Shown piece by piece: positions 37,501-50,552 of a stretch of DNA of 64,000 bases (the first letter of the stretch is position 1; the number at the start of each line of letters is the position of its first letter). The translations under genes and the position numbers were made by a program. This stretch comes from Paraspadella gotoi (taxonomy: Eukaryota > Chaetognatha). The notes under the pieces were generated by a model that saw only the letters and a list, made by a program, of their open reading frames with translations, was not told where the DNA came from and ran no database searches. The stretch spans positions 14,829,918 to 14,893,917 of the forward strand of contig CM119269.1 in assembly GCA_051294375.1 (NCBI GenBank), given 5' to 3'.

Positions 37501-38397
37501 GATAAATAAAAATTAAATACATAAATAAATAAAATATTCATGCCCCTCGAAGTACAATTCACGTGATTGCGTCCTCCTCTTTGACTCACCCAAAGGTGGC
37601 GCCGTGATCCTCTCGCGCGAACTTGTGGGTGAGTATCGACTTCGTGGCTCGAGGGTCGTCGAAGTCCATCCGGCTCCGGGTGAGTTCGACGCCGGGCGTT
37701 CCGGCGTCGCTTCCCGGCGTCCGCCGCGTCCACACGATTTCCGGCCTGGGATTTCCGGTCACCCGATTCGCAGGTCAAATCCACTTCGCTTCCCTCGACA
37801 AAGGGACTCGAGAGGCTGAGACCTTCGCCGGCGGAGATGGTAGGGGGGCCTGGGGAAGGGGAGGGCGAGGTGGTTTGGGGGAGGGGGTTAGGTGGTGGGT
37901 GGGGTGAGGTGGGTAAAGGAGAAAAAGTTGTTGTTTAATGACTTGAGAAAAAAAAAACAAAAGTAGAAATGATGTATAGCTGCTCCCTCTATTCGCAGAA
38001 GTCAACACTAACTACCCTCGTTCCGTCTCAAAAATAACATTTTAAATAAGGCTTATTATTTACATATTTTTTATTTATATCTAAACAAATCATTTTAGCA
38101 CTTTTCAATCTGTTCATAAATAGTCGCGCAACTTTTACCCTCTCATAAGATAACTCACTCGGCGGGACGAGCACGACGACCCTGGCGTCCTTGAGATCCT
38201 CTCCGCCCTGGCAGATGTACTTCCCGTTGTGCAGATCGAAGTCGACGTCGTCGATGCGGAGGTCGAACCCGTTCTCCGTCCGCATGTTGGGGTCGGAACC
38301 CATCGGGGTCACCGAGCCCTTCCGGTCGCGGAAGAACAGCACCTGGTTGGGGAGGGGAAAGGATAGGAGGGGATCATAGTCGTCGTCGTTGTCGTCG

Positions 38398-38464
<67 letters not shown>

Positions 38465-38771
38465 TATCGTCGTCGTCGTCGTCATCATCATCCTCACCTT
38501 AGGAACCACGTCTGCCTTCATCCACGTGAGGGTCACGTTTTTTCCTTGGACTTCGCACTCCAGAGTCACCGATTCACCGGGACGGACGTTTTGGCTGAAA
38601 ATAATAATTAATATATGTAGTTTTGAAAATAAAAATAGTAATTTTATAATTCAATCCATCCGCTGATGCTGAAACTGACCTCCATTGGTACTTGGTCCTT
38701 GCAACGCGTCGCCACCAACGACGATGCCAAAGAAAAGTCACGACGACGAATCCGGAAACGATCGACGCCAT
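32361..38771 (-). CDS. ed: Echinoid-like immunoglobulin-superfamily adhesion receptor
   Basis: Thirteen exons, in transcript order: 38771-38680, 38594-38498, 38342-38159, 37849-37590, 37239-36954, 36844-36748, 36482-36208, 35857-35722, 35256-35029, 34779-34573, 34329-34027, 33774-33603, 33439-32361, about 1138 codons. A short signal sequence (MASIVSGFVVVTFL) is followed by seven Ig domains, seen as paired Cys motifs such as VTLECEV/GKYICQG, NVTCEV/GEYRCK, LELECIV/GEYECTS, VKCLLED/GVYACYG, LSCRAEG/GAFACRA and ELRCVAT/GTYECAA. One FN3 unit (PDPPTTVSV to NAHGFSVT), a Val/Leu-rich membrane helix and a long tail ending EVIV follow. Seven Ig plus FN3 with a C-terminal PDZ ligand is the plan of Drosophila Echinoid, whose EIIV end binds junction scaffolds. 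A nephrin-type protein is the alternative. Two frame faults are visible: one extra base in exon 4 near 37765, and a phase mismatch between exons 10 and 11. Confidence 0.8.
34429..34571. repeat. (CT)n microsatellite abutting exon 10 of the Echinoid-like gene
   Basis: About 140 bp of CT repeats; on the gene's strand this is a GA tract that begins directly at the exon 10 donor (GAAG|GTAGAGAG). Copy B has the same tract, with interruptions, at 46145-46256. Confidence 0.9.
35321..35400 (+). repeat. Interspersed repeat R2 (Echinoid-like intron)
   Basis: Diverged copy: TTGAAATTGGTACAACCGAT, then ATCCTCTCATGCAACAAATT, then CTCCTGACTTTGAACA. It lies in the intron between exons 9 and 8, antisense to the gene. 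Confidence 0.65.
38378..38494. repeat. (GTC)n/(ATC)n microsatellite in Echinoid-like intron 2
   Basis: GTC repeats flank a long perfect ATC array. On the minus strand it opens a poly-Met frame that is an artefact. The same array in copy B (50130-50262) is shortened and irregular, as expected of an unpolished sequence. Confidence 0.92.
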
Positions 38772-39314
38772 TTTGAATTCACTTCCGGTTTTTTTGGGTT
38801 TTTTGTTTTTTGTTTTGTTTTTTTCTTCTTTCGAATTTGCGTTGAGCCGCAGTTTGTGCGACTTTAAAACTGATTTATATTAGTGTTTAATTAGTTCAAT
38901 AACTTTTTTTCATGATGATTTTATCTTAACAGGGGTCAAACGCTCCGTTTTCACAGTTTCTCCCCCTTTTTCACTTTCCCCTCTTTTCACACGCATCCAA
39001 CCTCACGCAATTAAGGATGGCACCGAAGTTATAAACTTTCCAAATTTTTTTTTCTTTAGAAAAAAAAAATGGGATGAGACCGAAAGAAAGAAGAGGATTA
39101 AGTCTTTGGCAAAAGATGTGCGACCAAAAGCTCTTCTTTTTTTTATTCACTTTGTTGTTCTTTTTTCTTCTTTGTTTTTCTTCAGTTTTAAGTTTTAGGT
39201 TTGGATGTTTCGGGTTTTTTAAGTTTTTTCGTTGTTTTCTTTTTTTGTCTCTCAAAGACAATCGAATCGTTTGTGGCTTCGCTTTTGGTGAGAAATCTGG
39301 AAGAAGAAGAAAGG

Positions 39315-39339
39315 NNNNNNNNNNNNNNNNNNNNNNNNN
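39315..39339. other. Assembly gap, 25 N
   Basis: The gap separates the end of duplicated copy A from the start of copy B. Sequence on its left continues naturally into sequence near 51095-51123, not into sequence on its right. Confidence 1.
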
Positions 39340-39380
39340 GTCTCTGTTGATGGGTTTTGCTAAATGCTATGGAAGACTGA
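39340..39380 (+). pseudogene. Duplicate 3' end of the type III PKS gene
   Basis: The first bases repeat the last codons of the PKS (GTCTCTGTTGATGG onwards) with base losses. No upstream PKS exons precede it, since the N gap does. It is part of the assembly-like duplicate, not a second gene. Confidence 0.85.
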
Positions 39381-41390
39381 CATCACTTGATGATTTGTTT
39401 CACATAGTGAAAGTTATATTTTAAATGGTTTGGCTTTGTTAAACGACTTATAGATAGATAAACAAATGTTAAAACTGGGGTAATCATTATTCCTTAGTAA
39501 GCATTTGAAAGATGTCTCTTCTCATTTAACTTCACTCTGTATTGTTGACCATTAAAATTTGTCTCAGAACAGTTTGTAACAGTTCATCACATTACATAAT
39601 AAAAAATATTAAAACTTAGATCTGAGGAAAAGAACTACGTCATCACTCATTATTTAATATCAACGAGTCTATCGATGATGATCATGTCGTTTTCACTCAT
39701 TTGTAGTTAGGTTATGTAGCCAGTATAATTGCTCCAACGCCTAAATAAAATATGATTCAAACAATTTGAATGAATTGAGTAGATTTTTATAATGGCGATC
39801 ATCAATCAGTTTGCTTCTCAGCAAATGAAAATCTCGAGGAAAGTGCACAGGCCCTCATTCTTCTTATCTGGTGCCGTTCAAGGGTTTCCTAGACTCGGAT
39901 TGGATCCTTCGGGGCAGGGCCGAACGTGACAAGTCAGGGTTCATAAATTAAAAAAAAAGAGCCTTTTAGCGAATTTTTTTTAAATTTTATTAGAAACTAA
40001 CTAACAACCAAAATATAATCAGGTCTCGGACCCTATTTATTTCTTAGAATTATAGGAAATACATTTCCATTTTTAAGTTTTCATTGTTAAACTTATGCCC
40101 GGGTCGGAGGAGTGTTCTTTTTTTCTCTCTTCTTTTTTTTCTCAAACATCCGGGACGGGGAGTTACAGTGGTCGAGGCTGCGCCGCCTGCTCTTGCCGCG
40201 TGGCCTCGGGGAGGGGCGGCGTGAGCTGAAATCAGCCGCCCGTCGATGAGAAAAACAGGGAACGAAACTCGCCTTTCTCTTTAAGTTTAACTCGTCCTCT
40301 CCGCTTGGAGAAACGAAAAAAAAACTGTGGACGAAACAAGAGAGATAGAGAGAGAGAGATCACTGACTCGGATTCACTTCGTCCGAGTTAGCCATATTTT
40401 TCCGACCGCGTTTCGGCGACTCGCCCTTGAGCAAGGAATAAAATTGCAGTGGACCCTTAAGGTTAGTGTTAGTGGGCGCGAGAAACCACACTTGTTTTGT
40501 GTCCTACAAGGTCCGGCTTTGCGAGAAGGACGGAGGAAAAAAGCGTGAGTTTTTAGTAGATTATTAACCATGTGTCGTTTCGGCTGCAACGGAGATTCGC
40601 GGAAAAAAACACCTGATCATTATTTATTTATTAGTCATTGTCTTTTTTTTCCCTCAGTAATTTATATTAACTTAATTTTACTTTGGCCGACCGGGGTTAG
40701 GGGATGTTAGGGTTAAAGGTGGTTAATGGTTAGGGTGGTTGAGGGTTTATGGTAATTGAATATTTTTTTAAATTTATTAAAAAAACATTTTTTAAATGGT
40801 TTTTTCAAAAGATGCCAAAACCCCGGTCGGGCGAAAGTTATTAATCTTAGCAAATTATTTGGTTTTTACATAAATAGATATAAATAAAAATTATAGAAAA
40901 AAGATGGGTCACAATCCTGAACAGTAAAACCAATCTTTGCACAATGTGCAACTTTTAATTTTTTTTTACGCGAAAGCAAACAATTTTTGCCTAATTTTTA
41001 TTTTCGCCGACTGGAACCAAACCAGTCGCTTATTTTTTATGTATCAAAACTTTGTATATATTATAATTTGTGTTAATAATCAAGCAATAGAGTTTTTTTA
41101 TTTTGTTTTTTTGCACATGACTTGAAGGGCAGTGAACATTCGCGAGATTGAAATTCTAATGTTCTGGTCGGGAATTGAGTAATTATCATACTTGTTTCCA
41201 CTTTTATTTAGTTTTTTGGGTTTCAAAAGATAATACATGTATATATATATATGTAATAAATACATGTAATTACCATCCCCGCTTTAACCAGGCGGCATCA
41301 ACCAAGTGGCTTGGACTGAAACTAAGATATGCTTTTTGCGGTATAACTTGCCTATCTCATATCGAACGGTTGATGAACGAAGAGTACAGC

Positions 41391-42183
41391 ATGAGTCTAA
41401 CTTCCGCTGGTTTTCGCTTGGCGTCTCGCTACGCAGGGCACGGCCCGTTTTAGGGTAAGGTTTAGGCCCTAAATCAACTTTCATCATAACTCTGCGTTTC
41501 AACAGTAAATTCCCTTGAAATGGGTAAAAAATTCTTGAATTTTTTAAATTTTTATCACTTATATGGTTAGAATTTCAGATGTAAATTCAAAATTCACGAG
41601 CGGTTTCATCCGTTATTAAAGTTTTAAAATTTGGTGAAAGATGCATATTTATTAATTATAAATACATGAAATTTTTATAATACATTATTTCAAAACATGA
41701 AGATTGGAGGGACTCGATCGTGGGCGTTCAAGCAGAGCTTGTAATCGTTACTATCGGTTCAACGGACGCCCGAACGCCCTTTGCCCGTCACGTGATACCT
41801 GGACAGCAATTAAGAGATATTGAGGAGACCAGGGGATTCTTTGTACAAATTAATCTGGAAGGCGAGTCTTCTTGAGAAAATTTCTCTTATTTTTTCATAA
41901 TTTAAAACTGGTATAATTTTTCTTTTAGCGCCAATTCACCCTTGGTTGATCATTTTTTGGGCATTGTGCCCTTCATTTTTGAATTTGGGTCCATCCGGAT
42001 AAAAGAGAACAGAAGCAAACAGCTGATGAAGGACTGGAGAGTGGAGGGTAAGCAATCTCGACAGCCATGTCAACGGCAAATGGAATTTAGTTTAAACCCA
42101 AAAACCCTTTGTATTCTATTTCAGAGTCCTACAACAAACCCCGAGAGAGGATCAAGAAGGACCCTCCCGAACAGTCTTCCTAA
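41391..42183 (+). pseudogene. Duplicate, frame-broken copy of the mitochondrial-protein gene
   Basis: It corresponds to 29851-30606. Start ATG, four exon regions, GC donor and stop are all recognisable, but indels shift the frame in several exons (for example around 41935 and 42040). Intron sequence is as similar as exon sequence, which argues against an old pseudogene evolving under lost constraint. Confidence 0.85.
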
Positions 42184-43995
42184 AAATGTGCAAATTGTTT
42201 TAACCATTCAAAGCTCGTGTTTCGTTATTTTTTTCAATATGACTTATTAATTACCGGGATTAAAGCGTCTTTTATTGCTTTAATCCTTTGCCCTGCGTTT
42301 TTTTCGGTTTTTTTTTGATAAATAGAAATAAAATTAATTTGATGTGTATCGATAATGATCAGTCCAAGTAAATATGGAGTCACTTGAAAAATTTTTTTTT
42401 TTATCACACTGCAGGAAATTAGTTGTGATTAGTAATCACCGAACTACTTGTTAGCAAGTGTATGAGGGTTACGCGTTCCAGAGCATTACTAATGTTTGTA
42501 TCAATTTAAATCCATACGACGTTTATTATTTCTAAAATAATTGAAATGCAATCAAAAAGTAGGAATTCAATATGATTAATTTTTGGTTCAAAAAAATTAA
42601 TTATTAATAAATGAAACAAAACGTTAACATTAGACCTTACTTGCAATATTTTTAAACAAAAGTTACATCACTGGCCTTCGCAAGGTTTGAACCTCGATTT
42701 TTTTTCCCATCGTGCGGTATTAGCGGTCGTTCATATTCAGCACCTATTTGTTTAAAGGATTATCTCCCTGCGTTTAAGACAAAAGGGCAAATCTTTCTTT
42801 CCTGCTTAATTCCTACCAAAAAAACATGCAGTGCAATGATAAAAATTGTCGTCGTTGACACCTTTTTCCTTCCCTTTTCATTTGCATAATATTATTTTAT
42901 ATACATAAATACGATTTTGGCCCCCGAGAATTGGCTTCACACGGTTCAAGCGGAAGGCAAAATAGAACGTTGGAAATTAGTCGACAATAGAAAGACGGAA
43001 GAAACTTCCGTCGTTGTCAACACATTTCTTTTTTTCTTTTTTTGATACTGCGTCTTTTAAAGACGATCTCGGAACCATTTCCTTAATGTTGCTAATTAGG
43101 ATTTCTTGAAAAAACTCGTCCTGTTATTTTATTTTTTTCAAAGTTAAAACTGACTTCGTTCAACAAACAGCCTCGCCGAGTTAATAAGTAATTTTAACTT
43201 ATAAGCCCGTATTCTACTTTATATTACACATTAAACAAGCATTTTTCACTCAAACTCCATTTTATTTAAAAATATTATCACTGTCACAAACAATTTGGTA
43301 AAGTTGTGAAAAAAAAAGTAAACACTTTCGAAACTTAAAACATGTATCTCGAAACCGTTGCTTTCGGATATAGTATATACGTTACGCAACGTTAAATGTG
43401 ACATGGAATCAAGTCGGTAATAAATGGGAACGGGAAGTAAGAATAAATAATAATATAATAATAGTTATTAATGCTTAGAGATGATTGCAACTCACCACAA
43501 GGCAGACGTCAAAGAACTGGACGTTTGTATCAATCTGTTCAGTCAAAACCACGAACGGATTCCCGATAACGGGAATTTAAGGACGCGGATAAAAATCGAA
43601 ATGGATATCATTAGTCAGGGACGACGTTCAAAGTCAGTGAAAAGTAACGAATTAAAAACAATGTGCCACTGCATTCGGCGGTTTTTTTGAGAAGCGATAA
43701 TCAACGTAAGACGGGGATGATGCAGACGGACAAGGACGCGAAAAACATTCGAAAATAAGGAATGGGCTAAGTCTCAACTCAATTTGCCATTGGGAACCAA
43801 AAGCAAAGATCCTCGCGCAATCACGAGTTTAAGTTTTTAGATATTGGTTTTCGCGTGGTTCGTTGCAAAGGCAAGACATGGAAGGGTTATTTGTTGATTT
43901 TACTTATTAAGTCGCCGGAAATTCCGGTTTAGTTTGTTATGGGTGTACAATTAAGTGGGTCCAAATCTTTTTCGTTGTTGTTTCTTGTTGTTGAT

Positions 43996-46162
43996 TTAAA
44001 ACGATAACTTCATACAGCGTCCTTCTTGACTGGCTTTTGGAAAGAGCGGGCTGAGTCGGGCGATTTGGACCGGACTGAGGGGCGGGGGGTTCCGACGCCG
44101 ACGAATACCCCGCTATCGATTCCGGGTCGGGTTTGACCGACTTCTTGGGGTCGTCCTCGAAGCTATGATGTAGGGGACTTTGGACGTCAGCGCGTCGAAG
44201 GGCAGGGCTGAGGTCTACGACATCCGGGTGATTCACGCGGTTGATGGGGGTTGTTGTTGAAGCGGAGTTGGGGGGAAGGGCCACTCCATTCGCCCGGCGG
44301 GAGCGGCTTTTACGGGGGCGGTGTTTGAAATGACCGGAGAGTCGATGATGGGGGTGTTTGGGAGTTGTGGGTGTGGTGTGTGTTGTGGGTTGGAAGGGTC
44401 TGAGGGAAACCGTTGACGACCCGCGTAGCGCCGTGGGAGTCTGCGTGGATAAATCCCGGGCGACGTCGCCCGAAGACGCTCCAACGCCGGGATTGTCGTG
44501 GTGACCGGCGCCGATTTCGGGGCGCCTTCTCCACCGTCATTAGTCCAAAAGCCGGGTTTTTCTCGAGAAAGGCGGCGCCCTCCTGCCGCGCACGACGCCG
44601 CGGGAGGTCAAGACAGCAGACGCCGAGGATGAGGAGGACGAGGGGACGAAAGACGACGGCGGCGACGACGGCGACGACGGACGGTGAGAACGCCGTATTG
44701 TCGGGCAGCATCAGCGTCTCCCACGGTCCGCAAACGTCGGGGCTTGTCAGCTTACGCAGACTGCGGCAGCGGGACGGCCCCCAATGGCTCGGTAGCGAAT
44801 GTGCGCGCGATGTCGGCGGTCGGCGCAGGGGGCGTGGACTCCCGAAATGAATCGGCCCGTCTCGTCCGCGGACTTCAAATCTTGATGCACTTGCGCACGC
44901 GGCGGCGCGACTGGCGTTGTTAGCGGAGCGTAAGGACCGCCGTTGTCCACGCCCAAGTTTGTGGCGTCGAAGGTCGTCGCGCTTCACGGAAATTCACGCG
45001 TCATGAAACGACGTTCTCCCGAGCTGACGCTTGAACCCGTGGGCGGTAGGGACATCATCGCGCCACGTAACGGGTCGCTGGTTGGAGATGTGGCATGAGC
45101 CTCAAGACGAAGGGTTTCTCCTGAGAAGATGATGAACAATGTTTGTAAGTATCCAAAGCAATTATTAGCAGGTTTCATATTACTGACGGTTTAATATTAC
45201 TATGGTTTATAAATCAAAAAAAATAAAATTCTCCAAACAAATACAAGCTTTATAATCATTTATTCAATGACCGTTTTAACTTTCTCTCCACTTCCAAACC
45301 CGATCTCGAGCCTCTTGGGGATGGCCTCGGTCGTGCGGGTCCATCTCCACAAAAAAGTTTTCTGTGACCAATCCGCCGTTGAAACCGGAGGTCCAAGTCA
45401 GCGTCGCCCGCGTTTGAATTTTACGTCGGTGACGGACGACGGTCGTCGGTTGGATCCGGTTTCGGAGGAGACCTGCGTGGTGGGATTAGATAATGAGGTA
45501 ATGGTGTCGTGAGTTTATGAAGAGTCTCTGAATAACCAGCAGATAAAATATAATGCAAATGATGTCCGAAACTAGGCTAGAAAAATTAATGGTCAATCCG
45601 GAGTTCAACTGAAGCAATTAATTGTATTATTTATTTTATTACTAAATAAAGGAATTGTTATTCCTGATTCGATACTTTCATCAAATCCCCGACTTTCTTC
45701 GCGTAATAATATGATTCCATCCTCCTTATCAAACTCCAATGGGTGACTGGTCTTTGCCGAAAAGCGTTCTCCGCGGCGCCTCGTACGTTCCCAAGTCGTT
45801 CCCTGGCGACCGACTCGAAGCGAAGGATGCTGTTGTTAGAAGGTTGTCCGGTCCACTCGTGTTGGAAGGTGACTTCGAGCCCCGCCTCCGCCACGACCTT
45901 CGTAAACGTCGGCGCAGGATGGGAAGGCGACGACGACGACGACGGCGACGAGCGTCTCCAGGAGAATTCGGGCGGGGGTAAGGCCGTCGCTACGCAACAA
46001 AGCTTTCCGCGACTGCGCCGAGGGTTGAAGGCGAACTTTGGTAACGCTCTGGTGGAGGGAATTGGAGAACGAGATTAGTGTATGATCTTGAATTTGTATT
46101 GGCGTTTCTCTGTGTTGTGTGCTTCTTTCTCTGGCTCAGTTTTTATCTCTTCTTCTCTCTCT

Positions 46163-46207
<45 letters not shown>

Positions 46208-49200
46208 CTCTCCTCTCTCTCTCTCTCTCTCTGCTCTCTCTCTCTCTCTCTTCTACCTTCTTCGAGCCTCGGGCTCAGTATTCCACGTTTGAGCTTCCAT
46301 AGTTGACTCTTTGGCACTCCCCCACCGTTATCCTCTCTGCAGGCGAAGGCGCCCTTGTCCTCGGGTTGGATTCGGTCGAAGGGACTGCGGACGGAGTTCG
46401 TCGCCGCCCACGCCGCCTCAGGTTCAAACTCGCTCGTCGTCCGTCGCGGTAGAGGCCGCCTTAAGTTAAGGAATTTAAGGGATTATTATTTTGAAATTTA
46501 TCGCTGCATAAAATTCAACCAACGTGTAATTGGTACAATTAGCAGAATTGAAATTTTTATTTTTTTTTTATTTTTGCGAAATAAGTTAACAAAATCCTGA
46601 ATTTCATGAACCAAATAACGTTTGGTTTTTAAAATAATTATCTTAAAATTAAAAATCTATTGTATTGGCTTTTTATTACCCCCTTAAAAATCCAAATTCA
46701 CCCAAAATCTCCTACTTTTAAGTCGATATTAGCGAATCCGCTGTTTAATTTCGCTCCGTCTTTGAACCACAGTGATGTTGGGCGCGGGTCTGCCCTCTGC
46801 CCGACAACTGAGACTGAAGGTTTGGCCCGGCGGCGACGGTGGCGTCGGCAAGATTTGGAGAGAAGCGTCGGCGCCAAGGTTGACGCGACGTCGACGCGGG
46901 CGGCGAGGACCGTCGCCGAGGGCGTTTCTTGCCGTAGCAGGCGTAGACGCCTGCGTGGATAAAAAATGAGTTAAAATTTATAGTTATAGTTATAGCTAGG
47001 TGAAAAAGCTATGAAATTGGTACAACCGATATTAAACCATTTATCCTCTCATGCAACAAAATTCGCTATCTTTGTCTCCTGACTTTGAACAATGGACAAA
47101 TTGGACATAGCAAAGGCCACTATTTGTTAAGGACTCAAGACTCTCTCTTGTCGGCCTTGTTTATTATTTTTAGAGCAATAAGGCTATTTTTGTGTTGCGT
47201 TCACACCTATCTTGCTTTGTCGTTGATAGAAATAATACATTTTCAAAATCAAAAAAGTCTTTCCATTGTAGAATATTTATATATTAGTTATATTCTATTA
47301 AACTACGCAGTAACTTTCCTTCTTTACCCTAACATTCAAAACTGTTAAGACGGAAAGCCTTTTTCAAACTTTCTCCTTTCACTTCGCCCGCTAACCCACC
47401 CAGCCCTCCCCCATTTCCCTCTCCCCGCAGCCTTACCTTCGTCGTCCAGCTGCGCGTTGGAGGATAGAGAGGGTGTCGGGATGCTGGTTTTCTCCGTTTG
47501 GGTTTCGTCCCAGTGGATCGTTCGCCTTCGGGATTCCGAAAGTCTTCGGGAGGCATTTCACCGTCGCCGTTTCGCCCTGGATTTAATGATAATATTCGAT
47601 TGATTAAATAAATTGATTTATTAAATTTATTTACGATTGATTTATTTATTTATTAATTGAATTGATGTGATAATGGATTAATTTGCCAATTTAATCGATT
47701 CTTTCTGATTGTTTTGACAGAATTCGATTTTTATTGATTAATTGTTAATACTGTTGAATTTATTGCATTGGATATGATTGATTTGGATGATTGCCCTCCC
47801 CTCACCTGCAGTATGTTAGTCGTCCCCGCACCGAGGCTTTTCCCGGTTTGTGTCTGAGACGATCCTCGTTGATCGCCGTCCCTCGCTCGTACTCCAACGC
47901 CGCCAACCGGGGGCACGAGGGTGTTCATGCTGGACTGCACTCCGTACTCGCCGGCGAGATCGCGTCTTACGGGTATCGTCGACGCGGAGAAAAGCGCGAC
48001 TGGGAGACGACGTCGTTGTTGCGGCGCAGACGATCGCTGTACCGGGCGAGGGTTAGGCCTCGACGATGCATTCCAGCTCGAGAGCGAGCGCCTGGTGAGG
48101 ATGACAAAAAAGGGTTGGAGAGGGCGGTTGTGGTTTTTTTTTTCAAATTGTTCGAGTCAATATGATTTTCATTTTACTAAAGGAATTTTTAAGTGATTTA
48201 TTTAGGCTACTGATTTTAAACGTAAAAAATATAATTCTATTTTATGCCACAGGAAAATCGTGTTGTGGTTTTTCTTTTAAAAAAGGTAATTTAATACGAA
48301 ACCTAAGTCAGAACAAGTAAACAAACGACAAACTGAAACCAGATTTCACCATTTGAGAAATTAAACTTACCTTCGTCGACTTCCGTGGACGGGGGGCCAC
48401 TTGCTACATCGGGTCTGAAGAGGACATTCAAATTGAAGACTGGCCTCGCCGATCCGATCGGGTTGGACACCTTTCGCGAAGAAGAAAAGAGGGGGAGAGG
48501 AAAGCTAAAGAAAGGTAAGTTAAACTTGAAAAATAATAGCAAAAACAAGTTCCATTCTCTTCAACCTTCTCATCCCAAAAACCGCGACCCACCTTGCATC
48601 GATATTCTCCCTTCTTCCTCCCGGTCGACACCGGCCTTCAACGCCAGCACGCCTCCCCGCTCGCCAATCGCGTCCGTCGATCCCATCGAAATGTCCTTCG
48701 TCCACTCGAAAACGTCTACGGGCGGATTTGGCGTCCACTTTCGCAGGGTGACGTTTGGACCATTGGCGTTGCGTCCCCGATCACGACAGTTAAACTGGTC
48801 GTCGGAGCGGGGGGCCAGGCCACGCGCGGACGGAAGTTGACGAGACGGTGACGGTGGAGACGAGCGGCGCGGAGATGGCGCTGTTTTGACCGAAGCAACT
48901 GGAAGGAAAGAGATTTGAGTGAATGGTGAAGAAGATGCTTCAAGCGGGTTGTTGAAAAAATCGCGGTGTGAGAAAAATAAAAAAATTAAAAACCAAAATG
49001 TTATTTTCGAGGGGGAATTAAAAAAAATATAATGAATAAATAAATAATAAATATATATATATATAAATAAATTCCTAATGAAATTACTAAATAAAATGAA
49101 TATAAAAAGAAATCAAAAAATAAATAAATTTAAAAAATCGTAATATTAATAAATTAAATAGATAAATAAAAATTAGAATTACATAAATAAATAAAATATG

Positions 49201-50552
49201 ACATGCCCCTCGAGACGTACAAATTCACGTGATTGCGTTCCTCCTCCTTTGACTCACCCCAAAGGTGGCGCCGCACATCCGTGATCCCCTTCGCGCGAAA
49301 TTGTGGGTGAGTATCGACCCTCCGTGGCTCTAGGGTCGTTCGAAGTCCATCGGGCTCCTGGGTGAGTTCGACCGCCCGGGCGTTCGGCGTCGCTTCTCCG
49401 GGCGCTATCCGCTGCGTCCACACGATTTCCGGCCTGGGGATTTCCGGTCACCGATTTCGCAGGTCAAATCCACTTCGCTTCCCTCGACAAAGGACTTTCG
49501 AGAGGCTGAGACCTTCGCCGGCGGAGATGGTTAGGGGGGCCTGGGGGAAGGTGAAAATTATCGGGAGGAACAACCTCGGGCGATGGTGCGTTTGGGGGAG
49601 GGGGGTTAGGTGGTGGTGGGGGTTGAGGTGGGGTAAAGGAGAAAAGTTGTGTTAATGGACTTGAGAAAAAAAAAAAAACAAAAGTAGAAATGATGTATAG
49701 CTGCTCCCCTCTATGCGCAGAAGGTCAACACTAACTACCCTTCGTTCCGTCTCAAAAATAACAAATTTTAAATAAGGCTTATTATTTTCATCATTTTTTT
49801 ATTTTATATCTAAACAAATCATTTTTATGCACCTTTTCAATCTTTTTCATAAATAGTCCGCGCAACTTTTACCCTCTCATAAGATAAACTCACTCGGCGG
49901 GGACGAGCACGACGACCCTGGCGTCCTTGAGAATCCTCTCCGCCCCTGGCAGATGTTACTTCCCGTTTGGCAGATGCGAAGTATCGACGTCGGTCGATGC
50001 GGAGGTCGAAACCCGTTCTTCCGTCCGCATGTTGGGGTCGGAACCCATCGCGGAGTCACCGAGCCCTTTCGCGTCGCGGGAAGGAACAGGCACCTGTTTA
50101 TGGAGGGGAAAGGATAGGAGGGGATCCATAGTCGTCGTCGTTGTCGTCGTTCGTCATCATCACCATCATCCATTCATCATCATCATTCATTCATTCATCA
50201 TCATCATCATTCATCATCATCATCATCATGATTCGTCGTTCGTCGTCATCATCATCCTCACCTTAGGGCAACCACGTCGCCTTCATCCACGTGGAGGGTC
50301 ACGTTTTTTTCCTATGGACCTTTCGCACTCCCAGAGTCACCGATTCACCGGGACGGACGTTTGGCTGAAAGAATAATAGTATTAGTAGTTTTGAAAATAA
50401 AAAATGCATAGTAATTTTTAATAATTCATCCAATCAGCTGATGCTGAAACTGACCTCATTGGTATCTTGGTTCCATTTGCAACCGCGTCGGCCACCAACG
50501 ACGATGCAAAAGAAAAGTCACGACGGACGAATCCGGAAACGATCGACGCCAT
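43996..50552 (-). pseudogene. Duplicate, frame-broken copy of the Echinoid-like gene
   Basis: It corresponds to 32361-38771, with ATG at 50552. All exons are recognisable on the minus strand but contain many small indels; the stop codon region has an extra base that extends the reading frame past EVIV. At one place copy B appears right where copy A is wrong: in the second Ig domain (about 49460) it has GG where copy A has GGG, and GG restores the frame. Copy B is useful for correcting copy A but should not be counted as a gene. Confidence 0.88.
47011..47095 (+). repeat. Interspersed repeat R2 (duplicate of 35321-35400)
   Basis: Same insertion as in copy A, carried by the block duplication; not an independent insertion. 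Confidence 0.65.

Larger units (their letters stand above)
27873..39314. repeat. Copy A of an ~11.4 kb block present twice in the window
   Basis: From within the last PKS codons to the N gap, this block reappears in the same order at 39340 to about 51123. Coding frames are largely intact here, so copy A is taken as the reference version for annotation. Confidence 0.95.

Noticed and set aside
38309-38569. Minus-strand frame with a poly-Met run
   Set aside because: This is the ATC microsatellite of Echinoid-like intron 2 read in one frame.
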